64,000 nt of DNA from an uncultured Pontibacter sp. (lineage in GTDB: Bacteria; Bacteroidota; Bacteroidia; Cytophagales; Hymenobacteraceae). The stretch covers positions 1,240,001-1,304,000 of the forward strand of contig CANMMP010000001.1 in the NCBI GenBank assembly GCA_947499125.1. The letters are read 5' to 3'. Each line of letters begins with the position of its first letter. Positions within the stretch are counted from its first letter, which is position 1. A program made the translations under genes and the position numbers. The notes beneath the pieces are model-generated. The model saw only the letters and a program-made list of their open reading frames with translations, was not told the origin of the DNA and made no database searches. Positions 39,309 through 47,724 of this stretch are shown piece by piece.

Positions 39309-39815
39309 TTATCGTCCGAAAAACGTATTTACTTTATCTTCTCTTGTCTGGTCTTCCAGCGGGTATTGCTTCAGCATCGGATGGTACTCCATATCCTCCA
39401 CATTAAGTATGCGGATAAGGTTAGGGTGACCTGTAAAAATGATACCGTAGAAGTCGTATGCTTCGCGCTCCATCCAGTTGGCTGTTGCGTAAATATCCGT
39501 CAGGGTTGGCATTACCGGATCCGATATCGGGAAGTATACTTTAATGCGCAGGCGATAATTATGACGCAGGCTGTGCAGCTGGTACATCATGCAAAGCTCC
39601 TTATCTTTCTGCTCCGGGTAATGTATACCGCACATCGTAGTTAGGAAACTGATCTGCAGCTCCTCATCGTCGCGCAGGTATTTTATCAGTTCATGAATGG
39701 TCTGGCGGTTTGTATCAAAGGTCATGATACCATCCGGATTTACTGCATTCGTGATGTTATCTTCACCAAACTGCGCAATGATCTTGCCGAGTACGTTTTC
39801 GTTCGTAAGCTCCAT
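39309..39815 (-). CDS. nuoC: NADH-quinone oxidoreductase subunit C
   Basis: 168 residues, the 30-kDa subunit. The family hallmark WMEREAYDFYGIIFTGHPNLIRIL is complete, with YPLEDQTREDK at the end. It is a peripheral-arm structural subunit. Five bases separate it from nuoB. Confidence 0.96.
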   Translation of the reverse strand: MELTNENVLGKIIAQFGEDNITNAVNPDGIMTFDTNRQTIHELIKYLRDDEELQISFLTTMCGIHYPEQKDKELCMMYQLHSLRHNYRLRIKVYFPISDPVMPTLTDIYATANWMEREAYDFYGIIFTGHPNLIRILNVEDMEYHPMLKQYPLEDQTREDKVNTFFGR

Positions 39816-39820
39816 TATGC

Positions 39821-40375
39821 TTATTTAATATTGTAAGAGGCTAAAAGGGCCTGGTATTCAGGTGAGTCGCGGCGGCGCAACGATTCGTTTGCAGCCAGGT
39901 CCTGTACACGCATCAGGCCATCAAGTATCTGCTCCGGGCGCGGAGGGCAACCCGGCACATACACATCCACCGGCACAACGCGGTCAATACCCTGCAACAC
40001 CGAGTAAGTATCAAAAATACCACCCGAAGAAGCACATGCACCAACAGCTATTACCCAGCGTGGCTCAGCCATCTGCTCATATACCTGCTTTACTACAGGG
40101 CCCATTTTCTTGGCTATAGTTCCCATCACCATCAGGATATCAGCCTGACGTGGCGAGAAGCTAGGACGCTCGGAACCGAAACGTGAAATATCGTAGTTAG
40201 CGCCCATGGTAGCCATGTACTCGATGCCGCAGCAGGATGTAGCAAACGGCAGCGGCCAAAGCGAGTGCTTACGCGCCAGGCCAATTACTTTCTCAAATGA
40301 AGTGGCAAAGAAACCTGCACCAGAAATTCCGTCAGGAGCTTCTGCCAATTGTATATCTTTTGTTGATTCGCTCAT
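39821..40375 (-). CDS. nuoB: NADH-quinone oxidoreductase subunit B
   Basis: 184 residues with the N2 4Fe-4S ligands: tandem cysteines in [10 protein letters not shown], then [13 protein letters not shown] and [11 protein letters not shown]2 passes electrons to quinone. Length and cysteine spacing are normal for NuoB. It lies five bases upstream of nuoC on the minus strand. Confidence 0.97.
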   Translation of the reverse strand: MSESTKDIQLAEAPDGISGAGFFATSFEKVIGLARKHSLWPLPFATSCCGIEYMATMGANYDISRFGSERPSFSPRQADILMVMGTIAKKMGPVVKQVYEQMAEPRWVIAVGACASSGGIFDTYSVLQGIDRVVPVDVYVPGCPPRPEQILDGLMRVQDLAANESLRRRDSPEYQALLASYNIK

Positions 40376-40454
40376 TTTCAGAGTTATTTTTATTGTACAG
40401 AAAAGCTTTTTACAGCTCTTGTCCTAACAATAATCTTCTTGTAATAGTTTAATG

Positions 40455-40835
40455 CTACTCCCACTTAAGAATGCCCTTCTTCAACACATAGAAGAAGCCC
40501 GACATCAGAAGTCCCAGGAACAGCAACATCTGCAAAAATCCTTCTACACCAAACTGTTTAAAGTTTACAGCCCAAGGGTACATAAATATGATTTCCACAT
40601 CGAACAGCACGAACAGGATGGCCGTCATAAAATACTTGTAGGAAATAGGCGTACGCGCATCACCCACAGATTCGATACCACTCTCCCATGCAGCGCCTTT
40701 TACATCGCTTTTGCGGTTTGGGCCAAGCAGGTGGGTTGCTACCAGTGCAAAGATCACGAAGCCAAGCGCAGCAGCAAACTGTATTAGGATAGGCAGGTAG
40801 TCTTGAGGTAAATACTGATCTACAGTAGTTTCCAT
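40455..40835 (-). CDS. nuoA: NADH-quinone oxidoreductase subunit A
   Basis: 126 residues, three transmembrane helices. It has the conserved loop with YESGIESVGDAR-like residues (seen here as AWESGIESVGDART), which carries the acidic residues facing the quinone channel, and FLFDVEIIF-type motif (VLFDVEIIFMYPWA). It is the first gene of the nuoA-J operon; the 5' region to 41.0 kb is AT-rich and presumably carries the promoter. Confidence 0.96.
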   Translation of the reverse strand: METTVDQYLPQDYLPILIQFAAALGFVIFALVATHLLGPNRKSDVKGAAWESGIESVGDARTPISYKYFMTAILFVLFDVEIIFMYPWAVNFKQFGVEGFLQMLLFLGLLMSGFFYVLKKGILKWE

Positions 40836-40989
40836 AAAATTATCGTCCGTTATTGAGATTTGGGAGCAAAATTAGGTATAAATAGCCAACAATCAAAAGT
40901 ATAAGTTGCGTGTAAATCTCTGTAAAAGGCATGATTTATATCACTATTGAGAGCAGTTTAATTTATTTAGATAGTAATATAACAAAACA

Positions 40990-41020
40990 AAGGGCCACAC
41001 TCCTGCGAGTGCGGCCCTTT
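40990..41020 (-). terminator. Terminator of pruA
   Basis: AAAGGGCCACACTC pairs with GAGTGCGGCCCTTT around a four-base loop with one mismatch, just past the pruA stop on the minus strand. Confidence 0.9.
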
Positions 41021-41039
41021 ATAGTATACTATAAGCCTG

Positions 41040-42674
41040 TTACTTATTCTCGCCCAGGAATGGGTAACGATAATCTACAGGCGGCACAAATGTCTCTTTT
41101 ATAGAACGTGCAGATACCCAACGAAGCAGGTTCAGCATAGAGCCGGCCTTATCGTTTGTACCGGAGGCACGTGCACCACCAAACGGCTGCTGCCCAACAA
41201 CGGCACCTGTCGGCTTATCGTTGATATAGAAGTTACCGGCTGCCTGGTCAAGGCGTTTGGTTGCGTACTCAACCATGTAACGATCCTGGCTAAAGATGGC
41301 ACCAGTAAGCGCATAAGGCGATGTGTTGTTCACCAGTTCTACAGTATCTTCGAAGTTATTTTCGTCATACACATAAATGGTAATAACCGGCCCGAAGATC
41401 TCTTCGCACATGGTTACATACTGTGGATTATGCGATAACAGAACAGTTGGCTCAATAAAGTAACCTTTCGATTTGTCGTAGTTACCACCCGCGATCACTT
41501 CTACTTCTTTGCTGCTCTTGGCATCATCAATATACTTTGCGATCTTATCAAAAGACTTCTCGTCGATAACAGCATTAACAAAGTTGCCGAAATCTTCCGG
41601 AGCGCCCATTTTAAACGACTTCAGGTCTTCGATCACGTAGCCTTTCACTTCGTCCCAAAGGTTGTTCGGGATGTAAGCACGCGATGCAGCAGAGCATTTC
41701 TGACCCTGGTACTCAAAAGCGCCACGCGAAATAGCTGTTGCCAGCGCTTTGGCATCGGCAGAGCGGTGCGCAAGTATAAAGTCTTTACCACCAGTCTCGC
41801 CAACTATACGCGGATAAGTTTTATACTTGTGAATGTTATTGCCAATCGTTTTCCAGATGTTCTGGAATACGCCTGTGCTACCTGTAAAGTGAATACCAGC
41901 AAAATCAGCGTGGTTAAAGATAACATCACCGGCGGTTGGGCCATCCACATACACCAGGTTTATAACGCCATCAGGCAGACCAGCTTCACGGAAAAGCTCC
42001 ATGATTACGTGGGCCGCATAGATCTGGGTATTGGCAGGCTTCCAAACTACAACGTTACCCATCATGGCAACTGAAGATGGCAGGTTACCGGCAATAGCTG
42101 TAAAGTTGAACGGCGTAAGTGCAAACACAAAACCTTCTAGTGGGCGGTGCTCCATACGGTTCCAGATTCCTGGAGAAGACTCTGGCTGCATGTGGTAAAT
42201 TTCCGTCATGTACTGCACGTTAAAGCGCAGGAAGTCGATCAGTTCGCAAGCTGAATCGATTTCAGCCTGGTAAGCATTTTTAGACTGACCCAGCATAGTT
42301 GCCGCGTTCATTCTTGCTCTCCATGGTCCGGCAAGCAGTTCAGCAGCTTTTAAGAAAATAGAAGCACGGTGCTCCCAGTTCATGTTTGCCCAATCTTCGC
42401 GTGCAGCAAGTGCCGCATTTATAGCCTGTTCCACGTGTGTCGCATCGCCTTCGCTGAAATTGCCAAGGATATGCTTGTGGTCGTGTGGCTGAAGCATTGG
42501 CTTCTTTTTGTCAGTATAAACTTTGTCGCCACCGATGTACATAGGCACATCGATCTCTTCCGACTTCATTTCTTTATAGGTGCGCTGTAGTTCTTCACGC
42601 TCCGGCGAGCCCGGCGCATAAGACTTAACAGGTTCGTTTATTGGGGTTGGTACTTTAAAAAATCCGGTTGCCAT
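41040..42674 (-). CDS. pruA: L-glutamate gamma-semialdehyde dehydrogenase
   Basis: 544 residues, aldehyde dehydrogenase superfamily, 1-pyrroline-5-carboxylate dehydrogenase type. Active-site Cys lies in EYQGQKCSAASRAYIP and the general base Glu in VGETGGKD; NAD binding is shown by FTGSTGVF. It converts P5C/glutamate semialdehyde to glutamate, the second step of proline breakdown. The stand-alone form (no PRODH fusion) is common in Bacteroidota. The proline dehydrogenase gene is not in the window. Confidence 0.94.
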   Translation of the reverse strand: MATGFFKVPTPINEPVKSYAPGSPEREELQRTYKEMKSEEIDVPMYIGGDKVYTDKKKPMLQPHDHKHILGNFSEGDATHVEQAINAALAAREDWANMNWEHRASIFLKAAELLAGPWRARMNAATMLGQSKNAYQAEIDSACELIDFLRFNVQYMTEIYHMQPESSPGIWNRMEHRPLEGFVFALTPFNFTAIAGNLPSSVAMMGNVVVWKPANTQIYAAHVIMELFREAGLPDGVINLVYVDGPTAGDVIFNHADFAGIHFTGSTGVFQNIWKTIGNNIHKYKTYPRIVGETGGKDFILAHRSADAKALATAISRGAFEYQGQKCSAASRAYIPNNLWDEVKGYVIEDLKSFKMGAPEDFGNFVNAVIDEKSFDKIAKYIDDAKSSKEVEVIAGGNYDKSKGYFIEPTVLLSHNPQYVTMCEEIFGPVITIYVYDENNFEDTVELVNNTSPYALTGAIFSQDRYMVEYATKRLDQAAGNFYINDKPTGAVVGQQPFGGARASGTNDKAGSMLNLLRWVSARSIKETFVPPVDYRYPFLGENK

Positions 42675-42689
42675 GTGGTTTATAGTTAA

Positions 42690-43430
42690 GGATTTAAAAT
42701 ATACTTAAATAAGGCTTGCTGACCTTGGGGCAAAGGTAAGGCTAATTATTTAAATAAGGGAATTACATTAGGATTTCCGGTTTATAGCAGGCGCTGGCCC
42801 TAGCAGTATGCGCAGTTCCTGCTAATGTCTGACGTTTCAAATTTTCTCTTTTTGTCATTTCGAGCGTCAGCCGAGAAATCTTATATGTCCTATAGTTTAA
42901 ATTTATACTTGCTTGGACCAAGCTATACTTTCATATTTTCCTTTTATCCTGGGAGCTCTACAAGCCTACAGTTTTATAGTTTCCATGGTGCCCTCACGGC
43001 CGGGAGGCCTCGCCTTCGGGCATCGCGCTGCTGCTTTCTTGCTATCCTCCTACCTCGGATTGCCTCACGGCACCGCAACAAATCAAAGGCGCTCAACCCA
43101 AAGACTGATATCTTTCGATAGCTACTGCTGTAGTTCACTTGAACTATTATGGTTCTGTAGCTTTTCTCGTGGTTTAATTTCCGTAGGGACAGGTCGCGAC
43201 CTGTCCACCCAATACCGAAAACTATAGAACTATAAAGCCAACTATAACTATAGCCTAATTGTCCCCTTGAGGGGACTATAGGGGTGTTAAAACAGCAACT
43301 ACAAAACTATAGAACATCAGACGTCCCGAATCAAGTTCGGGATCTTCGACTCGCAGGAGCTATGCATACTGCCAGGTCTAATCACATTTTGCAAATCCAT
43401 TAATCCTTAAATCCTGATTCGGACAAAAAC
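42690..43430. repeat. Intergenic mosaic of dispersed repeat modules, no gene
   Basis: About 740 bases with no credible gene between pruA and aspS. They contain: a GTCATTTCGAGC...GAGAAATCTTAT module (42855-42884); an 88-base GC-rich block bounded by GGTGCC (42987-42992) and GGCACC (43069-43074); a GTAG-preceded 20-nt palindrome (43183-43206); GTCCCCTTGAGGGGAC within 43261-43288; a CCCGAATCAAGTTCGGGATC hairpin (43325-43344); and an AATCC...AATCC repeat string (43392-43416). Confidence 0.75.
43183..43206 (+). repeat. Single REP: GTAG plus perfect 20-nt palindrome
   Basis: GTAG (43183-43186) directly precedes GGACAGGTCGCGACCTGTCC (43187-43206), a perfect palindrome. It matches the second half of the composite REP pairs at 27.4 and 55.2 kb but lacks the AGACGC partner. 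Confidence 0.8.
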
Positions 43431-43432
43431 AA

Positions 43433-43464
43433 AAAAGCCTGTAACATTGCTGCAACAGGCTTTT
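43433..43464 (-). terminator. Terminator of aspS
   Basis: AAAAGCCTGT (43433-43442) pairs with ACAGGCTTTT (43455-43464), immediately after the aspS stop on the minus strand. Confidence 0.85.
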
Positions 43465-43482
43465 AGGGTAACTATAGATCAA

Positions 43483-45234
43483 CTATAGATTCTTCATTTT
43501 TATATGCAGCTCATCTAACTGTGTATTCGAGATCGGAGACGGAGCATCGATCATCACATCGCGGCCTGAGTTATTTTTAGGGAAGGCAATGTAATCGCGG
43601 ATAGAATCGGAGCCACCGAAGATAGAGCAAAGCCTGTCGAAGCCGAATGCGATACCACCGTGCGGCGGTGCACCGTATTCAAATGCCTCCATTAAGAACC
43701 CGAACTGGGCTTTTGCTTCTTCATTAGAGAAACCTAACAACCGGAACATCTGCTCCTGCAAACGGCGGTCGTGGATACGGATGGAGCCCCCTCCTACTTC
43801 TACACCATTTATCACCATATCATAAGCATTTGCCCGGATATCGCCTGGGCGATCATCGATCAGCTCCAGATCTTCTGGTTTAGGCGACGTGAACGGGTGG
43901 TGCATGGCATGGTAGCGACCAGATTCCTCATCCCACTCCAGCAGCGGAAAGTCTACTACCCAAAGTGCAGAGAACGTATCTTTATCGCGAAGGCCAAGTC
44001 GGGAGCCCATTTCCAGGCGTAGCTCGTTTAGGGCTTTGCGGGTTTTATCTTTACCTCCGGCAAGTATTAGCAGCAGGTCGCCAGGCTTGGCGTTAAATGC
44101 AGTAGCCCACTCTGCCAGGTCTTCCGGAGAATAAAACTTATCAACCGACGATTTTATACTTCCATCTTCGTTTACGCGGGCATAAACTAATCCTGTAGCT
44201 CCTATTTGCGGACGTTTTACAAAATCAGTCAGTTCGTCGAGTTGCTTACGGGTATAGCTGGCTGCACCACTTGCATTTATACCTACAACCAATTCGGCGT
44301 CATCGAAAACCTTAAATCCTTTGTTCTTCACCAGGTTATTCAGCTCTACAAACTGCATCCCGAAGCGGGTATCCGGCTTATCAGAACCATACAAACGCAT
44401 AGCGTCGGCATAGGTCATGCGTGGCATCTTCGGCAGGTTTATACCTTTCTCTTTCTGGAACAGGTGGTGCACTAGGCCTTCAAATGTATTCAGAATATCT
44501 TCCTGGGTCACGAACGACAGTTCGCAGTCTATCTGGGTAAATTCCGGCTGGCGGTCGGCGCGCAGGTCTTCGTCGCGGAAGCATTTCACGATCTGGTAAT
44601 ACTTATCGAACCCGGACACCATCAGCAGCTGCTTAAACGTTTGCGGCGACTGCGGCAGGGCATAAAACTCACCCGGATTCATGCGGCTTGGCACCACAAA
44701 GTCGCGGGCACCTTCCGGTGTTGATTTAATAAGTACAGGCGTTTCTACTTCAATAAAGTAATGGCCATCCAGGTAATTGCGGGTCTCGCGCATCACGCGG
44801 TGGCGCAACTCCAGGTTACGGCGTACCGGGTTACGGCGCAGATCCAGGTAGCGGTACTTCATGCGCAGGTCGTCGCCGCCATCGGTTTCGTCCTCAATCA
44901 TAAACGGTGGCAACTTGGCTGCATTCAGCACTTCCAACTTGTTAACTTTCAGCTCTATAGCACCAGTCGGAATTTTATCGTTCTTAGATTCGCGCTCAAT
45001 TACTTTGCCTACTACTCTTATAACATACTCACGGCCAAGTTCGCGGGCCTGCGCCAGCAACGACTTTTCTGTAAGGCTTTCATCAAAACTAAGCTGAGTG
45101 ATACCATAACGGTCGCGCATGTCTATCCAGAGCATGCCGCCTTTATCGCGCAGACGCTGTACCCAGCCAGTCAGGATCACTTCTTCGCCTACATTATCTA
45201 ATCGGAGTTCGCCGCAAGTATGAGTTCGGAGCAT
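43483..45234 (-). CDS. aspS: Aspartate--tRNA ligase
   Basis: 583 residues of the bacterial-type class II synthetase. An N-terminal OB-fold anticodon-binding domain ([25 protein letters not shown]) is followed by motif 2 ([20 protein letters not shown]), a GAD-type insertion domain (about residues 290-410) and motif 3 ([20 protein letters not shown]). It charges tRNA-Asp; whether it is discriminating or also charges tRNA-Asn is not clear from reading. No operon partners. Confidence 0.96.
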   Translation of the reverse strand: MLRTHTCGELRLDNVGEEVILTGWVQRLRDKGGMLWIDMRDRYGITQLSFDESLTEKSLLAQARELGREYVIRVVGKVIERESKNDKIPTGAIELKVNKLEVLNAAKLPPFMIEDETDGGDDLRMKYRYLDLRRNPVRRNLELRHRVMRETRNYLDGHYFIEVETPVLIKSTPEGARDFVVPSRMNPGEFYALPQSPQTFKQLLMVSGFDKYYQIVKCFRDEDLRADRQPEFTQIDCELSFVTQEDILNTFEGLVHHLFQKEKGINLPKMPRMTYADAMRLYGSDKPDTRFGMQFVELNNLVKNKGFKVFDDAELVVGINASGAASYTRKQLDELTDFVKRPQIGATGLVYARVNEDGSIKSSVDKFYSPEDLAEWATAFNAKPGDLLLILAGGKDKTRKALNELRLEMGSRLGLRDKDTFSALWVVDFPLLEWDEESGRYHAMHHPFTSPKPEDLELIDDRPGDIRANAYDMVINGVEVGGGSIRIHDRRLQEQMFRLLGFSNEEAKAQFGFLMEAFEYGAPPHGGIAFGFDRLCSIFGGSDSIRDYIAFPKNNSGRDVMIDAPSPISNTQLDELHIKMKNL

Positions 45235-45461
45235 AGTAGTTTTTATTATGTATATAGCGCAAAAGTAGTAATTGTTACGTTAGGTTGCTGTTAAAAATAG
45301 AAAGGTTTACCTAACGTAATTGCATTAAGTTATCAGACTGCTTAATAGGTTATACTTCGGCTTAGTTTATAGCAGCAGGCCCTAACTTTAAACAAATCTA
45401 AAATTCTGGCAAAGAAATTGCACCTCTTTTACTAACATCCTGTTATTTGAACAATAATTTT

Positions 45462-45469
45462 TAGCTTTG
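45462..45469 (+). promoter_or_regulatory. TAnnTTTG -7 box for the 45.5 kb gene
   Basis: TAGCTTTG is a perfect match to the Bacteroidota -7 element, 20 bases before the ATG at 45490. A TTTG at 45446-45449 is closer than the usual -33 spacing, so the upstream box is unclear. Confidence 0.4.
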
Positions 45470-45489
45470 CCCACACATTAAATATAAGC

Positions 45490-46041
45490 ATGCGTTATTT
45501 AGCATTTTTAGTAATTATACTGCTGGCAGGAGCCGCCTTTGCATCACCTAAGTTAAAAAAGGTAAACCTGTCTAAAACTATAAGCATTTTATTGCCGAAG
45601 GATTTCAGCCCGATGTCGGATGACGATATTGCGCGCGAATACCCGGCAACAACCAAACCGCTGGCTGTTTTCACCAGCCCCGATGGTAACGTAGATTTCA
45701 GCGTAACTCAAAAACGCACTCCTTTCAGGGAGGATGACGTGGACATGCTGCGTGAATTTTACAAAGCCAACCTGGTAGAGACCTTTACAAACATTGATTT
45801 TATTCGTCAGGAAGTAACTGAAATAAAGGGCCGCAAATTTATAGTTTTCGAGTTTGTGTCCAGCCTCGCTGACCAGCGTGGTGCCTCACAACTTAAGCCG
45901 GTTCAGAAGTATAGTATCATTCAGTATACTATAGTTGGCAAACAGCTCCAGATCTATACTTTGCATGCGCCGTTTGTACTTAAAAATAAGTGGCAGGAGA
46001 CCTCCCGTGAGATAATGGGTTCTGTAAACATCAAAAAGTAA
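45490..46041 (+). CDS. Exported protein of unknown function, 183 residues
   Basis: It has a signal peptide (residues 3-18, cleavage near AFA-SP). The mature part has an alpha/beta pattern: KTISILLPKDFSPMSDDDIAREYP, PLAVFTSPDGNVDFSVTQKRT and KGRKFIVFEFVSS. This recalls PsbP/DcrB (DUF1795)-like periplasmic proteins, but only weakly, and I do not claim the family. A -7 promoter element is visible and a terminator follows, so it is a single-gene transcript. Confidence 0.7.
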   Translation: MRYLAFLVIILLAGAAFASPKLKKVNLSKTISILLPKDFSPMSDDDIAREYPATTKPLAVFTSPDGNVDFSVTQKRTPFREDDVDMLREFYKANLVETFTNIDFIRQEVTEIKGRKFIVFEFVSSLADQRGASQLKPVQKYSIIQYTIVGKQLQIYTLHAPFVLKNKWQETSREIMGSVNIKK

Positions 46042-46062
46042 CTTATATTTCCTTTATACTTC

Positions 46063-46093
46063 AAAAGCCTTTCCCTCACCCGGAAAGGCTTTT
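46063..46093 (+). terminator. Terminator at 46.07 kb
   Basis: AAAAGCCTTTCC (46063-46074) pairs with GGAAAGGCTTTT (46082-46093) and is followed by a T. Confidence 0.85.
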
Positions 46094-46140
46094 TAGTTAT
46101 TGGTTGTTCGTTAATTGTCAGATCAGTTTACGATTAACCC

Positions 46141-46199
46141 ACCCCTACCCCCTCCGAGGAGGGGAATTTTCCTGTTATTGATTTCCCTCCTTGGAGGGA
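46141..46199. repeat. Pair of CTCC/GGAG palindromic modules
   Basis: CCCCTCCGAGGAGGGG (46149-46164) and TCCCTCCTTGGAGGGA (46184-46199) stand in the gap before tadA. The first, with its left flank CACCCCT, recurs at 54912-54927. Confidence 0.65.
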
Positions 46200-46310
46200 G
46201 CCGGGTGGATTTGCATCAGGAACATTTTATACCTCACTGTATGAACTAATAACCACCTTCAGACAACTATAAACTTGCTAAAGCTATACTTACCCGATAC
46301 CTTTACAACT

Positions 46311-46766
46311 ATGGCAACAGATTTTCTTTCGATTTACAGCGACGAACACTTTATGCAGCAGGCCTACCAGCAGGCGCAGCAGGCTTACGAGGAAGGTGAA
46401 ATTCCGATAGGTGCCGTTATAGTTGCAAACAACCGTATCATAGCTAAAGCATACAACCAGACCGAAAAGCTGAACGACGTTACAGCTCATGCCGAGATGC
46501 TGGCTTTTACCGCCGCATCGGAGTACCTGGGGAACAAATACTTACACGACTGCACGCTATATGTAACCGTAGAGCCTTGTATAATGTGTGCCGGAGCCAG
46601 CTACTGGGCGCAGCTGAAACGGGTGGTGTTCGGAACAAATGAACCGAAGCGCGGTTATAGAAGAGTTGGTAATTTACTTCACCCCAAAACCGAAATGGTA
46701 AGCGGGATAATGGCGCAGGAATGTGCCGACCTGATGGCATCTTTTTTTGCAGCCAAAAGAAAATAG
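46311..46766 (+). CDS. tadA: tRNA-adenosine/nucleoside deaminase (TadA family)
   Basis: 151 residues from the ATG at 46311 with the zinc deaminase motifs HAE (His60, Glu62) and PCIMC (Cys90, Cys93), plus GAVIVANNRIIAKAYN. It most likely converts adenosine 34 of tRNA-Arg(ACG) to inosine, which fits the ACG tRNA gene in this window. The TTG at 46275 that lengthens the frame by 12 codons is not needed. Guanine deaminase is the main alternative. Confidence 0.88.
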   Translation: MATDFLSIYSDEHFMQQAYQQAQQAYEEGEIPIGAVIVANNRIIAKAYNQTEKLNDVTAHAEMLAFTAASEYLGNKYLHDCTLYVTVEPCIMCAGASYWAQLKRVVFGTNEPKRGYRRVGNLLHPKTEMVSGIMAQECADLMASFFAAKRK

Positions 46767-46853
46767 CTAAATTTGAAACTAACAGTTTAAGCGCATACGT
46801 ACCTATAAAATTGCTACGCATGCTATTTTTCAACTATAAAAACACATAAAACT

Positions 46854-47468
46854 ATGGCTTTCGAACTTCCGAAACTACCTTATGCTTACGATGCCCTGGA
46901 GCCGCACATCGATGCACGCACCATGGAGATCCACCATACAAAACACCACCAGGCTTACACCGATAACCTGAACAAGGCTATTGCAGGCACTGAGATGGAA
47001 AACATGAGCATTGAGGAGATCATGCGTAATGTTAAAGAAGACAACAAAGCAGTGCGCAACAATGGTGGCGGCTACTATAACCACAACCTGTTCTGGACGA
47101 TCCTGTCGCCGAATGGTGGTGGTCAGCCTTCCGGTGAGTTAGCTGATGCTATCAATTCAACTTTTGGTTCTTTCGACCAGATGAAAGAGAAATTTAACGC
47201 AGCTGCGGCTACACGTTTCGGCTCTGGCTGGGCCTGGCTTTGCGTAAAAGGTGACAAACTGGAGATCTGCTCTACCCCAAACCAGGACAACACATTGATG
47301 CCGTTCTCTGAAGGTTGTGGTGGCAAGCCGATCCTGGGCCTTGATGTTTGGGAGCACGCCTATTACCTGAACTACCAGAATCGTCGTCCTGATTACATCA
47401 GCGCGTTCTGGAACGTAGTGAACTGGGAAGAAGTAACCAAACGCTACAACGAAGCAAAGCAGGTTTAA
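46854..47468 (+). CDS. sodA: Superoxide dismutase (Mn/Fe family)
   Basis: 204 residues with the four metal ligands in place: the IHHTKHH segment (His27), YYNHNLFW (His77), and DVWEHAYY (Asp and His). NNGGGYYNH and [11 protein letters not shown] (Gln in NQD) favour the Mn-type or a cambialistic enzyme over strict Fe. No signal peptide, so cytoplasmic. It detoxifies superoxide. The start has the AACTATAAAAACACAT leader. A strong terminator follows. Confidence 0.95.
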   Translation: MAFELPKLPYAYDALEPHIDARTMEIHHTKHHQAYTDNLNKAIAGTEMENMSIEEIMRNVKEDNKAVRNNGGGYYNHNLFWTILSPNGGGQPSGELADAINSTFGSFDQMKEKFNAAAATRFGSGWAWLCVKGDKLEICSTPNQDNTLMPFSEGCGGKPILGLDVWEHAYYLNYQNRRPDYISAFWNVVNWEEVTKRYNEAKQV

Positions 47469-47516
47469 TTTAGACCTACTGACAAAGGACTTTAAGACAA
47501 AAGACCTTTTAAATAA

Positions 47517-47552
47517 ACAAAGCCCCGGCCAAGAATGGTTGGGGCTTTGTTG
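47517..47552 (+). terminator. Terminator of sodA
   Basis: AACAAAGCCCCGGCCA pairs with TGGTTGGGGCTTTGTT with one mismatch around a four-base loop. Confidence 0.9.
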
Positions 47553-47567
47553 TTTCATAGTTGTGTT

Positions 47568-47651
47568 GACCTCACAGCGTCTTCCAGACCTGTGAGTGTC
47601 TTTCTTCGTTGCTAACAAGACACTCACAGGTTTTAAAAACACTGTGAGGTC
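47568..47651. repeat. Long inverted repeat, arms about 35 bases
   Basis: ACCTCACAG (47569-47577) pairs with CTGTGAGGT (47642-47650), and inner arms AGACCTGTGAGTGTCTT (near 47586-47602) pair with AAGACACTCACAGGT (near 47617-47631). Total span 84 bases, between sodA and dsbD, after the sodA terminator. Likely another dispersed palindromic element. Confidence 0.7.
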
Positions 47652-47724
47652 ATAATTACTAGTTAGGACTTTGTTATATAGTTGGCGTACAGCCTAATCC
47701 TGCAATCCCTCAATCTTAAAAATC

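Noticed and set aside
42825..43227. Overlapping 98- and 104-residue ORFs upstream of aspS
   Set aside because: They run through several dispersed modules and a palindrome; no start context or domain supports coding.
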